NCBI RefSeq assembly: GCF_000805385.1
Contig: NZ_JTJW01000010.1
Span: forward strand, 558,001-622,000
Source of the DNA: Mycolicibacterium setense
GTDB lineage: Bacteria; Actinomycetota; Actinomycetes; Mycobacteriales; Mycobacteriaceae
DNA: 64,000 nucleotides
Direction of reading: 5' to 3'
Notes under the pieces: generated by a model
Seen by the model: the letters and a program-made list of their open reading frames with translations, nothing else
Database searches by the model: none
What the model was told of the DNA's origin: nothing
Made by a program: the position numbers and the translations under genes
Shown here: positions 40,128 to 48,530 of the stretch, piece after piece
Layout of the letters: every line of letters starts with the position of its first letter
How positions within the stretch are numbered: the stretch's first letter is position 1

Positions 40128-41185
40128 AGTGCCTCCCGTGGATGCGCGAGAAGCCTTCGCAGAGAGGCGGTCAGCGAACGATCCTCGGTGGTCCAGAAGC
40201 CGCCGTCACGCGGAATCGCCTCGGCCAGGCGACGGCGGGCCTTTCCGAGCTGGTGGTAGGGCAGCTTCGGAAACAGGTGGTGCACCGCGTGATAGCGGAG
40301 TCCGAGCGGCGCCCACAGCTCCCCGAGGATCGGCATAGATGGATGGTCGATCGAGTCGAGGACCTGCTCGGGAATCGTCATCCGCTCGTTGCGGCTCTCA
40401 TACCGATGCGCAGCCAGCACCCGAATCCAATTGACGAACAGCACCGCCGCGACGATCACATAGGCCTCGGCGAGACGGTTCGGTGAATACACCCCGCCGA
40501 CAAGCAGTGCCAGCATCGCCACCAGGTAGACGAAGCAGGCGAACTCCTGCACCAGCCAGGACCGTGGGGTACGGCCTTCGGGTAGCTTGCGGACGAAGTC
40601 GGCGTCGATCATCAGCGCCGACGCCCGGGTCAGGACGTAGGGCCGGATCCGCGGGACCAACCAGGAAAGCGGCGCCAACACGAGAAACCTCAGCACGAAG
40701 ACGAGCGGGCCGAGCAACGCGGTGAACGGTAATGCGATCACCCGCCAGCGCGGTTCGGTCGCATAAGGGACGTACTCACCATCCTCGGCGGTGCCGTAGG
40801 TGCGGGACCCATGATGTTCCTGGTGGAACTCGTAGGTGAATTGCGGTACCAGCAACGGGATTCCGCACACCACATGCCACACCACCGAGAACCTGCGCAG
40901 CTCTTCTGGCGCATGGACGATCTCGTGGACGAACAGCACCGCGCGGTAGAAGGCCAGCGCCGCGAGCCCCATACAGCTGATCGCGATCGGCGAGAGCAAG
41001 TGGTCGGCCGGGCACAGCAGGAACGCGGCGTAGCCGATCACCACGCACGCGATGAGGTCGGCCCAGTAAATCCACCGGCGTCGCGCGGTCAGGTCGGCGA
41101 TCAGCGACCGTGCTTCGGCCATCGAGATGCCGAGCGCGTCTTTGGAACCCGACCCGGCCGCTTTCTGGCGGATATCAGTGGTCAT
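40124..41185 (-). CDS. membrane fatty acid desaturase/hydroxylase family protein
   Basis: 353 residues with four or more membrane helices. Three His boxes are present: HEIVH (residues 87-91), HQEHH (121-125) and HAVHH (299-303), the diiron ligands of the integral membrane desaturase/hydroxylase family. It would introduce a double bond or hydroxyl into an acyl chain. Its substrate could be the acyl-ACP or the finished lipid. It overlaps the aminotransferase and epimerase genes by 4 nt each. Confidence 0.92.
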   Translation of the reverse strand: MTTDIRQKAAGSGSKDALGISMAEARSLIADLTARRRWIYWADLIACVVIGYAAFLLCPADHLLSPIAISCMGLAALAFYRAVLFVHEIVHAPEELRRFSVVWHVVCGIPLLVPQFTYEFHQEHHGSRTYGTAEDGEYVPYATEPRWRVIALPFTALLGPLVFVLRFLVLAPLSWLVPRIRPYVLTRASALMIDADFVRKLPEGRTPRSWLVQEFACFVYLVAMLALLVGGVYSPNRLAEAYVIVAAVLFVNWIRVLAAHRYESRNERMTIPEQVLDSIDHPSMPILGELWAPLGLRYHAVHHLFPKLPYHQLGKARRRLAEAIPRDGGFWTTEDRSLTASLRRLLAHPREAL

Positions 41186-42162
41186 CGGGCGAACTCCGTG
41201 ATCAATTCGACGGCGGACATTCTCGATATGCCGAGCTCTCGCTCGGCCTTGCCGGAGGCGTAGTACACGTGGCGACCCATCAACTCGACGTTCTCGGGTA
41301 CCAGCGCATCGTCGTGCCGGGCGCTGCCGATCAGGTCACGCATCACGCGGTTCCCAGCTCCGACGGTGCGGAACAGGCCCATGGGCAGGGTCCGGACAGA
41401 GTGGCTGCGGCCGACGGCTTCGACGAGCAATTCCGCGATCCGCCGGTAGGTGAGGTTGGCGCTGTAGAGGATGTACCGCTCCCCGGATCCGCCCTTGACC
41501 ATGGCTGCGGTGGCTCCGGCGACGAAGTCCCGGGCGGCGCACACCGCAGTCCCACCGGGAGGGACGCCGCGCAGCAGCCCCCGCCGGGCGGCGGTCAGCA
41601 GCCCTTGCCAGGATCGCGGCGGACCGAATGCCGGCGCGAAAACCGCTGCGGGATTCACCACCACGACGTCGAGACCTCGTTCGCCGAAGTCGAGCATTAC
41701 GCGTTCGCCGGCCCGCTTGGTGGCGGCGTAAACGTTGTCGAGCACCGAATCCCGAACATCGAACCGCTCGTCAGCCACCACGCCGTCGGGCGGATAGCCG
41801 ATGGCGGCCGTCGACGACACATGCACGACGCGCTGGACTCCGTGGTGCAGCGCACTCCGTGCCACGTGATAGGAACCCAGCACGTTGGCATTCCAGATGG
41901 AATGGGCCAGACGGGAATTCGGAGACGCAATGCCGGCGAGGTGATACACATACGACATGCCGCGCATGGCTGCATCGACACTGGCCTCGTCGGTGATATC
42001 GGCCCGGACCACCTCAACCCCACGGCCCAAACCCCCCGGTTGGGCCGCACGGTCGTCAGGTCCGGTCATGACGGTGACTCCTTCACCGTTACGAACCAGC
42101 TCGGCCACCAGCTCACTGCCGAGGTACCCGGCGCCCCCGGTGACAAGGATTCGGCCGGCCAT
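41182..42162 (-). CDS. NAD-dependent epimerase/dehydratase (extended SDR)
   Basis: About 326 residues from ATG 42162. The Rossmann motif TGGAGYLG (residues about 8-15), VRADITD, HLAGIAS, the catalytic HVSSTAA and YAATK (YxxxK) are visible. The extended SDR family includes 3-beta-hydroxysteroid-like and sugar-epimerase enzymes; here an oxidation or reduction of an acyl or amine intermediate is plausible. Its start shares one base with the upstream stop (TGATG). Confidence 0.9.
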   Translation of the reverse strand: MAGRILVTGGAGYLGSELVAELVRNGEGVTVMTGPDDRAAQPGGLGRGVEVVRADITDEASVDAAMRGMSYVYHLAGIASPNSRLAHSIWNANVLGSYHVARSALHHGVQRVVHVSSTAAIGYPPDGVVADERFDVRDSVLDNVYAATKRAGERVMLDFGERGLDVVVVNPAAVFAPAFGPPRSWQGLLTAARRGLLRGVPPGGTAVCAARDFVAGATAAMVKGGSGERYILYSANLTYRRIAELLVEAVGRSHSVRTLPMGLFRTVGAGNRVMRDLIGSARHDDALVPENVELMGRHVYYASGKAERELGISRMSAVELITEFAR

Positions 42163-43307
42163 CACAGTGCCTTCTGGTAAACGCGGTGCCGCTTGTCCGG
42201 CTCGGTCTTCATCTGCGCGGCCAGGGAATTCGACCACACGTTGTCTTCGTGTACCCAGGTGGTCGCCACCGACGAATATCCGCTGCCGGTACTGGCCCTG
42301 ACGATCTCGCCGGCCAGGATGCGGCCGATTCCCGCCCCGAACTGGGTTTCGACGGCACCGATGAGGACGACGACGGCGGTGTCGATCCCGCGGATCCGTC
42401 CCCCGCGCTTGGCCGCCATGCGCAGCAACATCGACGGGGTGAGCCGGCCGGATTGCCCGGAGATCTCATTCACGTCGGGCAGCATCAACAAGAACCCGAT
42501 GGGAGTTCCGGCCGCCTCGACGATGCGAACGATGCGGGGATCGATCAATGGCCGCATCTCCGCAGCCATCCCGGCGAACACCGCCTTGCTGAGCGGGACG
42601 TTCTCTGGATGGCGGGCGAAGGAATCGTTGTAGAGGACCCGTAGCGTTTCCAGCTCGTTGCTGAAATCCTTCATCCGAACGGACCGCACCGTGGCGCCCT
42701 GCGCGTCCATCACCGCGTCGGCACGTTTGACGAGGCGCTGCTGAACTGTGCTGCCTGACCCGGTATTCCAGCGATACGAAGCACTGTCGAACTTCTTTTG
42801 GTACCCGGCAGACTCGACGAGCGGCAGGTAATACGGCGGGTTGTACGGCTGCATCAGGGTCGGCGGGGTGTCGTAGCCCTCGGCGAGCAGCCCTACTTCC
42901 TCCCGCGTCGAATAGCTGTAGGGTCCGATCATCTTGTCCATGCCACGACGACGGGCCCAGTTCTCCGCAGTTTCCAGCAACGCGCAGGCCACAACCTCGT
43001 CAGGTGCGCTCTCGAAATGCCCGAAGAACCCACAGTCGCCGTACCGCTTGACGTACTCGGAGTCGACACTGGCCGAGATCCGCCCGACCGGCGTTTCACC
43101 TTGGTAGGCAACGAAGTTGGCAACCTCGACCTCGCGGTACAGCGGATTCTTACGGACGTCCATCTTCGCCCGCATGACCCGGCGCAGCATCGGCCTCCAC
43201 CGAGCATCGCCGCAGTAGAGGTGCCACGGGAGGTCCACGAACCGTCTGGCTTCCGCGGGCGAGGCGACCTCACGGACGTCCAGCGATGTCTTCAGGTCAC
43301 TTGGCAC
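42162..43307 (-). CDS. GNAT-like acyltransferase-fold protein, function unknown
   Basis: 381 residues. The N-terminal part (residues about 10-160) has GRISASVD, FFGHFES, CALLETAENWARRRGMDKMIGP, and the central part TPIGFLLMLPDVNE, resembling the large, two-lobed GNAT-like proteins of the YghO type. No acetyl-CoA loop can be identified with confidence. It could modify the amine or acyl component. GTG 43307 overlaps the upstream gene by 11 nt. I regard the family call as moderate and the activity as open. Confidence 0.72.
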   Translation of the reverse strand: MPSDLKTSLDVREVASPAEARRFVDLPWHLYCGDARWRPMLRRVMRAKMDVRKNPLYREVEVANFVAYQGETPVGRISASVDSEYVKRYGDCGFFGHFESAPDEVVACALLETAENWARRRGMDKMIGPYSYSTREEVGLLAEGYDTPPTLMQPYNPPYYLPLVESAGYQKKFDSASYRWNTGSGSTVQQRLVKRADAVMDAQGATVRSVRMKDFSNELETLRVLYNDSFARHPENVPLSKAVFAGMAAEMRPLIDPRIVRIVEAAGTPIGFLLMLPDVNEISGQSGRLTPSMLLRMAAKRGGRIRGIDTAVVVLIGAVETQFGAGIGRILAGEIVRASTGSGYSSVATTWVHEDNVWSNSLAAQMKTEPDKRHRVYQKAL

Positions 43308-44403
43308 GAACGATTCCCAAGTCGTAGGCCAGTTCCGGATTGCCCTTGCTCTTCCATAGCGCGCCGTCCATGTAGAAGTGGTGCAACACGAACATCAGTG
43401 GCACGGCGAAGATGACGGTGTCCAGCTGTCCGGCGAGGATGCCCAGCAACGCCAGCCCCGCCACATAGAACGGAAGTGCCTTGCGCGTCGACAGCCGGGC
43501 CAGCAACAGCTTCTTCTCGCTGGGGTCGGTCGATGCCGCGAACCGGGTGTTGTTCCTGGTCCAGTTGATCAGGTGGTACTGCAGGCTGTGGGTGGTCGTC
43601 GCAATCAAGATGAGGGCGAACAGGTCCGAGACCAGCAGGTAGGACAGGTTGTACGACAGCGTCGCGATAATGAACGTGGCTATCGCCATGGTGGGTAGGG
43701 GGGTCTGCCCGTCCCGGCGCAGTTTGACCTGCTCGGCAATCGCCAAGGCGAGCAACACCGCGGCGACCGCGTACGCGACGCCGATGAGCGCGCTGGGAAT
43801 CGGCGGCACCGGGACACTGAGGTTCGAGAACGGTAGCCGGTGGCCGAACACTTCGTACTCCGAGAAGTGCAGCCCGTGGCTTGCCCGGTACAGAACCGGT
43901 GCCAGACAGGCCGCGTACAGCGCGTACTTCAGCCGGTTCCGCGGACCCTTGTACCCGTTCTTCGCCGCGTAGATGTTCATGATGCCGAAGTGCTGCTTGA
44001 GGACATGGAAGACCTGCCAGTACGCCCAGATCGCCAACAGCGGCACCAGCCAACCACCGAACCAGAGCACCCCAACGATCGTGGCGACCACGGCGAAGCT
44101 CAGCACGTAGTGCAACCGGTATCGTGACCGCTCCCGTGGGTCGAGCCATACCCGCACTGTTGTGGTCAGCACATGCGGGAGGTCAGAGAGCAGCGAAAAC
44201 GCGACCGCCCCAACCAGAAACACGCCCTTGTGACTTTCGGCCGCGAACAGGATCGCTGACAGCAGCGCACCCAGGCCGAACACGAAGTAGATGTCGACTC
44301 GACGACTGACGAACCAGCCGGGCTGGTGCTCGCCGTCTTTCAGCCGCGGTTGTCGAGTGCCCGCGGCAGTACCGGCCGTCCCGACTGGCGCTCCAGCGGC
44401 CAT
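43297..44403 (-). CDS. polytopic His-rich membrane protein, first gene of the operon, function unknown
   Basis: 368 residues with about eight membrane helices. Conserved-looking His clusters lie at helix ends: SDLPHVL, YRLHYVLS, VFHVLKQHFGIMN, THSLQYHLIN and FVLHHFYMDGALWKSKGN. Such spacing suggests a membrane metal centre, as in Brp/Blh-type or desaturase-like oxygenases, but it does not follow the desaturase boxes. The first about 25 residues are polar. ATG 44403 has AAGGAGG about 8 nt upstream. It is the gene nearest the Zur box at 44440-44464. The family is not recognised with certainty. Confidence 0.7.
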   Translation of the reverse strand: MAAGAPVGTAGTAAGTRQPRLKDGEHQPGWFVSRRVDIYFVFGLGALLSAILFAAESHKGVFLVGAVAFSLLSDLPHVLTTTVRVWLDPRERSRYRLHYVLSFAVVATIVGVLWFGGWLVPLLAIWAYWQVFHVLKQHFGIMNIYAAKNGYKGPRNRLKYALYAACLAPVLYRASHGLHFSEYEVFGHRLPFSNLSVPVPPIPSALIGVAYAVAAVLLALAIAEQVKLRRDGQTPLPTMAIATFIIATLSYNLSYLLVSDLFALILIATTTHSLQYHLINWTRNNTRFAASTDPSEKKLLLARLSTRKALPFYVAGLALLGILAGQLDTVIFAVPLMFVLHHFYMDGALWKSKGNPELAYDLGIVRAK

Positions 44404-44439
44404 CCCAACCCCTCCTTGAGACCCAAAAGCCTGTTGTTG

Positions 44440-44464
44440 TTGAAAATGGTTATCGTTATCGACA
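44440..44464. promoter_or_regulatory. Zur box, divergent lipid/Mce operon and Mam genes
   Basis: TTGAAAATGGTTATCGTTAT and five further bases; it has the TTGAAAA arm and the inverted GTTATC/GATAAC part. It lies about 40 nt upstream of the operon's first gene and about 125 nt upstream of the first Mam gene. It resembles the boxes at 17856-17879 and 54928-54950. Confidence 0.82.
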
Positions 44465-44586
44465 TAACGTAGGGTGAGCGCCAGCCTCTGTCAACGCCGG
44501 TTTCACCGGAGTTGCCGAAATGTGGCGGCCGCCACAGAGGCGCGGTAAAGGCCTGCCCGCAAACAAGATTCGACAAGGAATACGCC

Positions 44587-45150
44587 GTGACGGCAATCGA
44601 CGACGCAACTGCCCAGGAGGCGGCCGCCGACCGCGACACCAACTATGAGATCGAGGGCAGCCCCGCCGTGGGTCGTCTCGGCCGGTTGGCCGTGGCAGGC
44701 GGCGCAGTCGTCCTCTTCGCCGCCGCAGTGGTAGCGGCAATACTGGGCTCGCAGGTGTGGCACCACCGGCAAGTCGATACGGCCGGCGAGCAGGCCAGGT
44801 CGACGGCGACCGCCTACGCCGAAACGCTGACAAGTATCGACAGCAGCAAGGTCGACGAGAACTTCACCCGCATCCTCGACGGCGCCACCGGCGAGTTCAA
44901 GGACATGTACACCAGATCGAGCGTGCAACTCCGCCAACTTCTCATCGACAACAAGGCGACAGCACATGGAACCGTGGTCGATTCGGCGATCAAGTCCAAG
45001 TCGCTCGATGAAGTCATAGTCCTGGTCATGGTCGATCAGACGGTGACCAACAGCGCCCGACCGGATCCCCGAATTGACCGCAGCCGGATGAAACTCACCA
45101 TGAAGAACGTCGACGGTCGCTGGCTCGCCGCCAAAGTCGAGCTCCCGTAG
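44587..45150 (+). CDS. Mce-associated membrane (Mam) protein, copy 1
   Basis: 187 residues from GTG 44587, which has AAGGA 7 nt upstream. One membrane helix (LAVAGGAVVLFAAAVVAAILG, residues about 36-56) follows a short cytosolic part. The outer part has the Mam pattern: a helix with AETLTSIDSSKVDENFTRIL, DGATGEFKDMY, then a beta-sheet cone ending MKLTMKNVDGRWLAAKVELP. Mam proteins stabilise or assist Mce complexes. The gene shares the Zur box with the mce operon in the opposite direction, which supports a functional link. Confidence 0.92.
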   Translation: MTAIDDATAQEAAADRDTNYEIEGSPAVGRLGRLAVAGGAVVLFAAAVVAAILGSQVWHHRQVDTAGEQARSTATAYAETLTSIDSSKVDENFTRILDGATGEFKDMYTRSSVQLRQLLIDNKATAHGTVVDSAIKSKSLDEVIVLVMVDQTVTNSARPDPRIDRSRMKLTMKNVDGRWLAAKVELP

Positions 45151-45168
45151 GACCGGACAGGAGCAAGC

Positions 45169-45690
45169 ATGCCGGAGCAGAACATCGAAGACACCGCCAG
45201 CAGCGCTCGGAGGCGGCCACACCGGGCATTGAAGCCAACCGCCGGCTTGATGGCCATTGCCATACTCACCGGCGCGGCAATCGTCGGTTGGCAGTGGAAG
45301 CAGCAGCGCGACACCGACATCGCCGCGCGCCAAGGCCTGGGTGCGGCGCAACGATTCATCGGCGTGCTGACCAACATCGACGGCAACAAGCTCGATGAGA
45401 ACTTCGCCTCGGCGGCGGAAGGCTCGACGGGCGAGTTCAAGGACACCTACGCGCAGTCCAGCGCGCAGCTGCGTCGACTATTGGCCGAGAACAAGGCGAC
45501 AGCGCACGGCATGGTGGTCGAATCCGCCGTTAGATCGGCCTCGCCCGACTCCGTCGAAGTGCTGTTGTTCGTCGATCAGTCGGTGAGCAACGCGGCGCAC
45601 CCGGAGCCGCGGCTGGACCGCAGCAGGATCAGGATGACCATGAGCAAGGTCGAGGGGCGTTGGCTGGCAAGTAAAGTCGAGCTCCCGTGA
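45169..45690 (+). CDS. Mce-associated membrane (Mam) protein, copy 2
   Basis: 173 residues, a close paralogue of the preceding gene: one membrane helix (LMAIAILTGAAIVGWQW), the helix GVLTNIDGNKLDENFASAAE, GSTGEFKDTY and the end IRMTMSKVEGRWLASKVELP. ATG 45169 has AGGAG upstream. It lies 18 nt after copy 1, so the pair probably arose by tandem duplication and diverged. It presumably associates with the Mce complex encoded on the opposite strand. Confidence 0.92.
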   Translation: MPEQNIEDTASSARRRPHRALKPTAGLMAIAILTGAAIVGWQWKQQRDTDIAARQGLGAAQRFIGVLTNIDGNKLDENFASAAEGSTGEFKDTYAQSSAQLRRLLAENKATAHGMVVESAVRSASPDSVEVLLFVDQSVSNAAHPEPRLDRSRIRMTMSKVEGRWLASKVELP

Positions 45691-46076
45691 GCCGCGGCCA
45701 AGCTCACACAAACGAACCGTTCGTTGTCGCCTTGTGCGTGTGTTGCTCCTCGTCCGGTCCCCGGTCTGCGCTGGTGCACATACTGAGAAACGTCGTACGC
45801 CAGTGCCCACACGGCGTTCTGGTGAGTACGCAGTGCTTGCTCGGAGAGTTCACCTGCGCGAGCAGGCGTGCCAATCTCAACCCGGTACTTGTGCTGCAGC
45901 CCTGCTCGACAGACCGGGTTCCCAGCGCACCCGCGATCTGGATCGGACCCATCGCCGCCGACGCCGACGCTCAACGCGCGTGCGAGTGGATCGCCGCCGG
46001 TCAGTGGGATTCCGCGAGCCTTCCCCCGCACCTACGAGCCGACGTAAACCTCGTCCGGGTGAGTTCTCGAAACTGA
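45687..46076 (+). CDS. small Cys-rich protein, thioredoxin-like ferredoxin-type candidate
   Basis: 129 residues. The GTG start overlaps the Mam copy 2 stop by 4 nt (GTGA), so it is translationally coupled. The order VVALCVCCSSSG, then a helix, VRQCPHGVLVSTQCLLGEFTCASR, LVLQPCS and IWIGPI resembles thioredoxin-like [2Fe-2S] ferredoxins, whose cluster Cys residues stand in a similar CxxC...CP..V.V....CL order; this is only a resemblance. Its 3' end overlaps the convergent ctpC gene by 45 nt. The codon use is less biased than in neighbours. I believe it is real but the function is unknown. Confidence 0.6.
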   Translation: MSRGQAHTNEPFVVALCVCCSSSGPRSALVHILRNVVRQCPHGVLVSTQCLLGEFTCASRRANLNPVLVLQPCSTDRVPSAPAIWIGPIAADADAQRACEWIAAGQWDSASLPPHLRADVNLVRVSSRN

Positions 46077-48218
46077 GCTCTGATCGAGCTCATAGCGGAT
46101 CAGCCGGGCACTGTTGGCCACCACGGCCACCGACGACGCGTTGTGCAGGACCGCGGCGAGAACCGGAGAGAGCACACCGACGGCGCCGACGACGAGACCG
46201 ATGGCGTTCACCGCGATCGACATCGCGTAGTTCTGCTGTATCACATCCACCGCCCGACCGCCCAGAGCCCGCACGTCGAGCAGTCGCCGCAAGTCATCAC
46301 TGGCCAGCGCCACGTCGGCGGTCTCGACCGCCACGTCGGTGCCGCCGAGCCCCATGGCGATGCCGATATCCGATGCGGCGAGGGCCGGCGCATCGTTGAC
46401 GCCGTCGCCGATGACCGCGACGGTGTACCCCTCGCTGTGCAATTCACGCACTACCGTGAGCTTGTCCTCGGGCATCACCTCGGCGCGCCATTCGGTGATC
46501 CCGAGATCCTCGGCGACGGCAGCGGCGGCATCGGGATGGTCGCCGGTGAGCATCACCATGCGGCGGACACCGGTGGCCCGTAATGCCTGCAACACTTCGA
46601 TGGCCTCGGGCCGAACTTCATCGCGCAAACCGATGAGGCCGACCAGTTTTCCGTCGACGGCCAGTAGCAGAGGCGTCTCAGCACTCCGGCGGAGCTTGTC
46701 CACCCACTCCGAGGCACGTTTGGTCACCCGGACCTTTTCCTGGGCCAACAGAGAAGGACTGCCGAGCAGCAGCGTTCTCCCGTCGGCCCGGGTACGCATA
46801 CCCAGCCCGACGAGTACCTCGCACTCCTCGTGTGGAGGTATCTCGATATGACGCTCCTTGGTCGACCGCAGCACTGCGGCGGCAAGGGGATGGCGCGCGT
46901 GGATCTCCGAGCTGGCCGCATACGCCAGGACCTGCTCGGGCTCCCAGTCCTTGTGGAAGGCAACCACATTGGTGACGATGGGGCGACCGATGGTCAGCGT
47001 CCCGGTCTTGTCGAACACGACGGCGTCCACGCGGCCGGCTTCCTCGAGATGCGAACCGCCCTTGATCAGGATCCCGCGCCGGGCACCGTTTCCGATGGCC
47101 GCGCTGATGGCAGTCGGTGTCGCCAGCCCCACCGCACAGGGGCAGGCAACCAACAACATCGTCATCGCGCGACGCACATCCCTGGTGACCACCAGTGTCA
47201 GCGCCGACAGCAGGAACGAGGCAGGGACGAAGCGCCGGGAGAACGTCTCGCCGACCGTTTGAATCGGTGCACGGTGATATTGGGCTTCCTCGACTCGGCT
47301 GATGATTCGGCCGATCGTGGTGTGGCGTCCGACTGCCTCGGCGGTGATCACCAACTTCCCGCGGACCACAACCGAACCCGCGTACACCTTGGCGCCGGTT
47401 GTGACGGCGACGGGGAGGTTCTCACCGGTGATCGCCGACTGGTCGACGATGGCCTCGCCGTCGCTCACCACACCATCGACCGCGATCGCGACCTGCTCGT
47501 GCACCACGACCTCATCACCGACTCGGAGCCCGTCCACGGGAACCTCGATCTCGGTGCCGTCGGCCAGGCGCAGCCACACCGTGTCCTGCGTGCCCTGTAA
47601 CAGGTTGGCGATCGCCCGGCGGGTCCGTCGCAGCGTGAGATCCTGCAGATATTCACCGATGTTGAGCAGCCACAAGACGGTCAGCGCTACGACGTTCTCC
47701 CTCAGTACGAGGCTGGCCACGGTGGCGGCCGAGACGAGAACGTCGGTGCCCGCGGTCCGGTTTCCGGTCAGCGTGCGCAGCGCACCTCGCAGGAACGGAT
47801 AGCCGGTGAAGATCGTGGCTCCCGTCGCGAACATTCGACTGGTCGGCCCGAGCAACGGCGGCCTGGCGAAGGCATAGCGACGCACACCCAGCAGCGCCAG
47901 GGCGAGAGCGCCGATGGCCATCCGCAGAATGTCGGCGTTGTGGATGTCGGCCGAACGCGGTGTGCGGACCGGCACCAGGTGTCGCGCCACCTCGGCCGCT
48001 GTCGATATCGCCGCCATCACCGCGGCACGGTCGCAACGCCTCGGCGAATACCACACCACGACCGAGGCTGTCCGCGGGTAGGCATGAACAGCCCGCACGC
48101 CCGGCACCTGGTCGACGGCATCCTCTATCGCGACGGCGCGCAGCGCATCACCCCGGAACCACGGCGCGTGCACGCGCATCCTGCCTGCGGCGTCGGATAC
48201 GACCTCTGACGTGCCCAC
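46032..48218 (-). CDS. ctpC: CtpC-type P1B metal-exporting ATPase
   Basis: 728 residues. An N-terminal domain (residues about 1-95, HMA-like but without CxxC) is followed by the membrane core. Seen are TGEN (about 264), the ion-path CPC (359-361) in LLVACPCAVGLATPTA, the phosphorylation site DKTGT (Asp403), HP in ARHPLAAAVL, and GDGVNDAPAL. The sequence is very close to M. tuberculosis CtpC (Rv3270), reported to export zinc and also manganese for metalation of secreted proteins. It follows the PacL gene by 5 nt. Its location downstream of a Zur box is unexpected for a zinc exporter. Confidence 0.93.
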   Translation of the reverse strand: MGTSEVVSDAAGRMRVHAPWFRGDALRAVAIEDAVDQVPGVRAVHAYPRTASVVVWYSPRRCDRAAVMAAISTAAEVARHLVPVRTPRSADIHNADILRMAIGALALALLGVRRYAFARPPLLGPTSRMFATGATIFTGYPFLRGALRTLTGNRTAGTDVLVSAATVASLVLRENVVALTVLWLLNIGEYLQDLTLRRTRRAIANLLQGTQDTVWLRLADGTEIEVPVDGLRVGDEVVVHEQVAIAVDGVVSDGEAIVDQSAITGENLPVAVTTGAKVYAGSVVVRGKLVITAEAVGRHTTIGRIISRVEEAQYHRAPIQTVGETFSRRFVPASFLLSALTLVVTRDVRRAMTMLLVACPCAVGLATPTAISAAIGNGARRGILIKGGSHLEEAGRVDAVVFDKTGTLTIGRPIVTNVVAFHKDWEPEQVLAYAASSEIHARHPLAAAVLRSTKERHIEIPPHEECEVLVGLGMRTRADGRTLLLGSPSLLAQEKVRVTKRASEWVDKLRRSAETPLLLAVDGKLVGLIGLRDEVRPEAIEVLQALRATGVRRMVMLTGDHPDAAAAVAEDLGITEWRAEVMPEDKLTVVRELHSEGYTVAVIGDGVNDAPALAASDIGIAMGLGGTDVAVETADVALASDDLRRLLDVRALGGRAVDVIQQNYAMSIAVNAIGLVVGAVGVLSPVLAAVLHNASSVAVVANSARLIRYELDQSSVSRTHPDEVYVGS

Positions 48219-48223
48219 AGCAG

Positions 48224-48508
48224 TCAGTGATCGTGGGAATGCCCGGCGTCGGAAACGGCGGGCGGCGGCACTTCCTCACCGATCCGTTCCCTCGCCTCGG
48301 CCATCACATCGGCGACTTTCAGCCGGGCCGACTCAGCGCTCACTTCGGCTTTGCGGGCGCCGCGCAAAGCCCACGTGGTCGTGGTCACCGCGGCTTCCCG
48401 AATCGGCGCCTTAGCCACCGCCTTACGTAAGCCGTCGTACGCCGCCGCCCCGACCGCGGCCGTGGCGACCGTTGTCGCTGCCTTCGCCAGCAAGCCATGC
48501 CACACCAT
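48224..48508 (-). CDS. PacL-type (DUF1490) metal-binding partner of CtpC
   Basis: About 94 residues from ATG 48508; GTG 48514 is possible. An N-terminal membrane helix (AKAATTVATAAVGAAAYDGL) precedes a helical cytosolic part (ESARLKVADVMAEARERIGEE) and a metal-binding tail GHSHDH at the very end. This is the architecture of PacL1 (Rv3269), which binds zinc and clusters with CtpC in membrane platforms. The gene lies 5 nt before ctpC and directly downstream of the Zur box at 48531-48553. Confidence 0.85.
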   Translation of the reverse strand: MVWHGLLAKAATTVATAAVGAAAYDGLRKAVAKAPIREAAVTTTTWALRGARKAEVSAESARLKVADVMAEARERIGEEVPPPAVSDAGHSHDH

Positions 48509-48530
48509 CTGCACAGCCTAGCCCCACCGG

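Larger units (their letters stand above)
23073..44403 (-). other. 19-gene candidate polycistron: lipid/diaminopropane synthesis, export and Mce import
   Basis: From the ATG at 44403 to the stop at 23073 every gene is on the minus strand. No gap exceeds about 12 nt, and most junctions overlap by 1, 4 or 11 nt. No terminator-like hairpin was noticed inside. The only recognised promoter element is the Zur box at 44440-44464. I infer one zinc-starvation transcript; internal promoters cannot be excluded. Confidence 0.7.

Noticed and set aside
22885..46076. Mobile element carrying the lipid/Mce cluster
   Set aside because: No integrase, transposase, tRNA target or flanking direct repeat was found, so I cannot support a recent mobile element although insertion in the past is possible.
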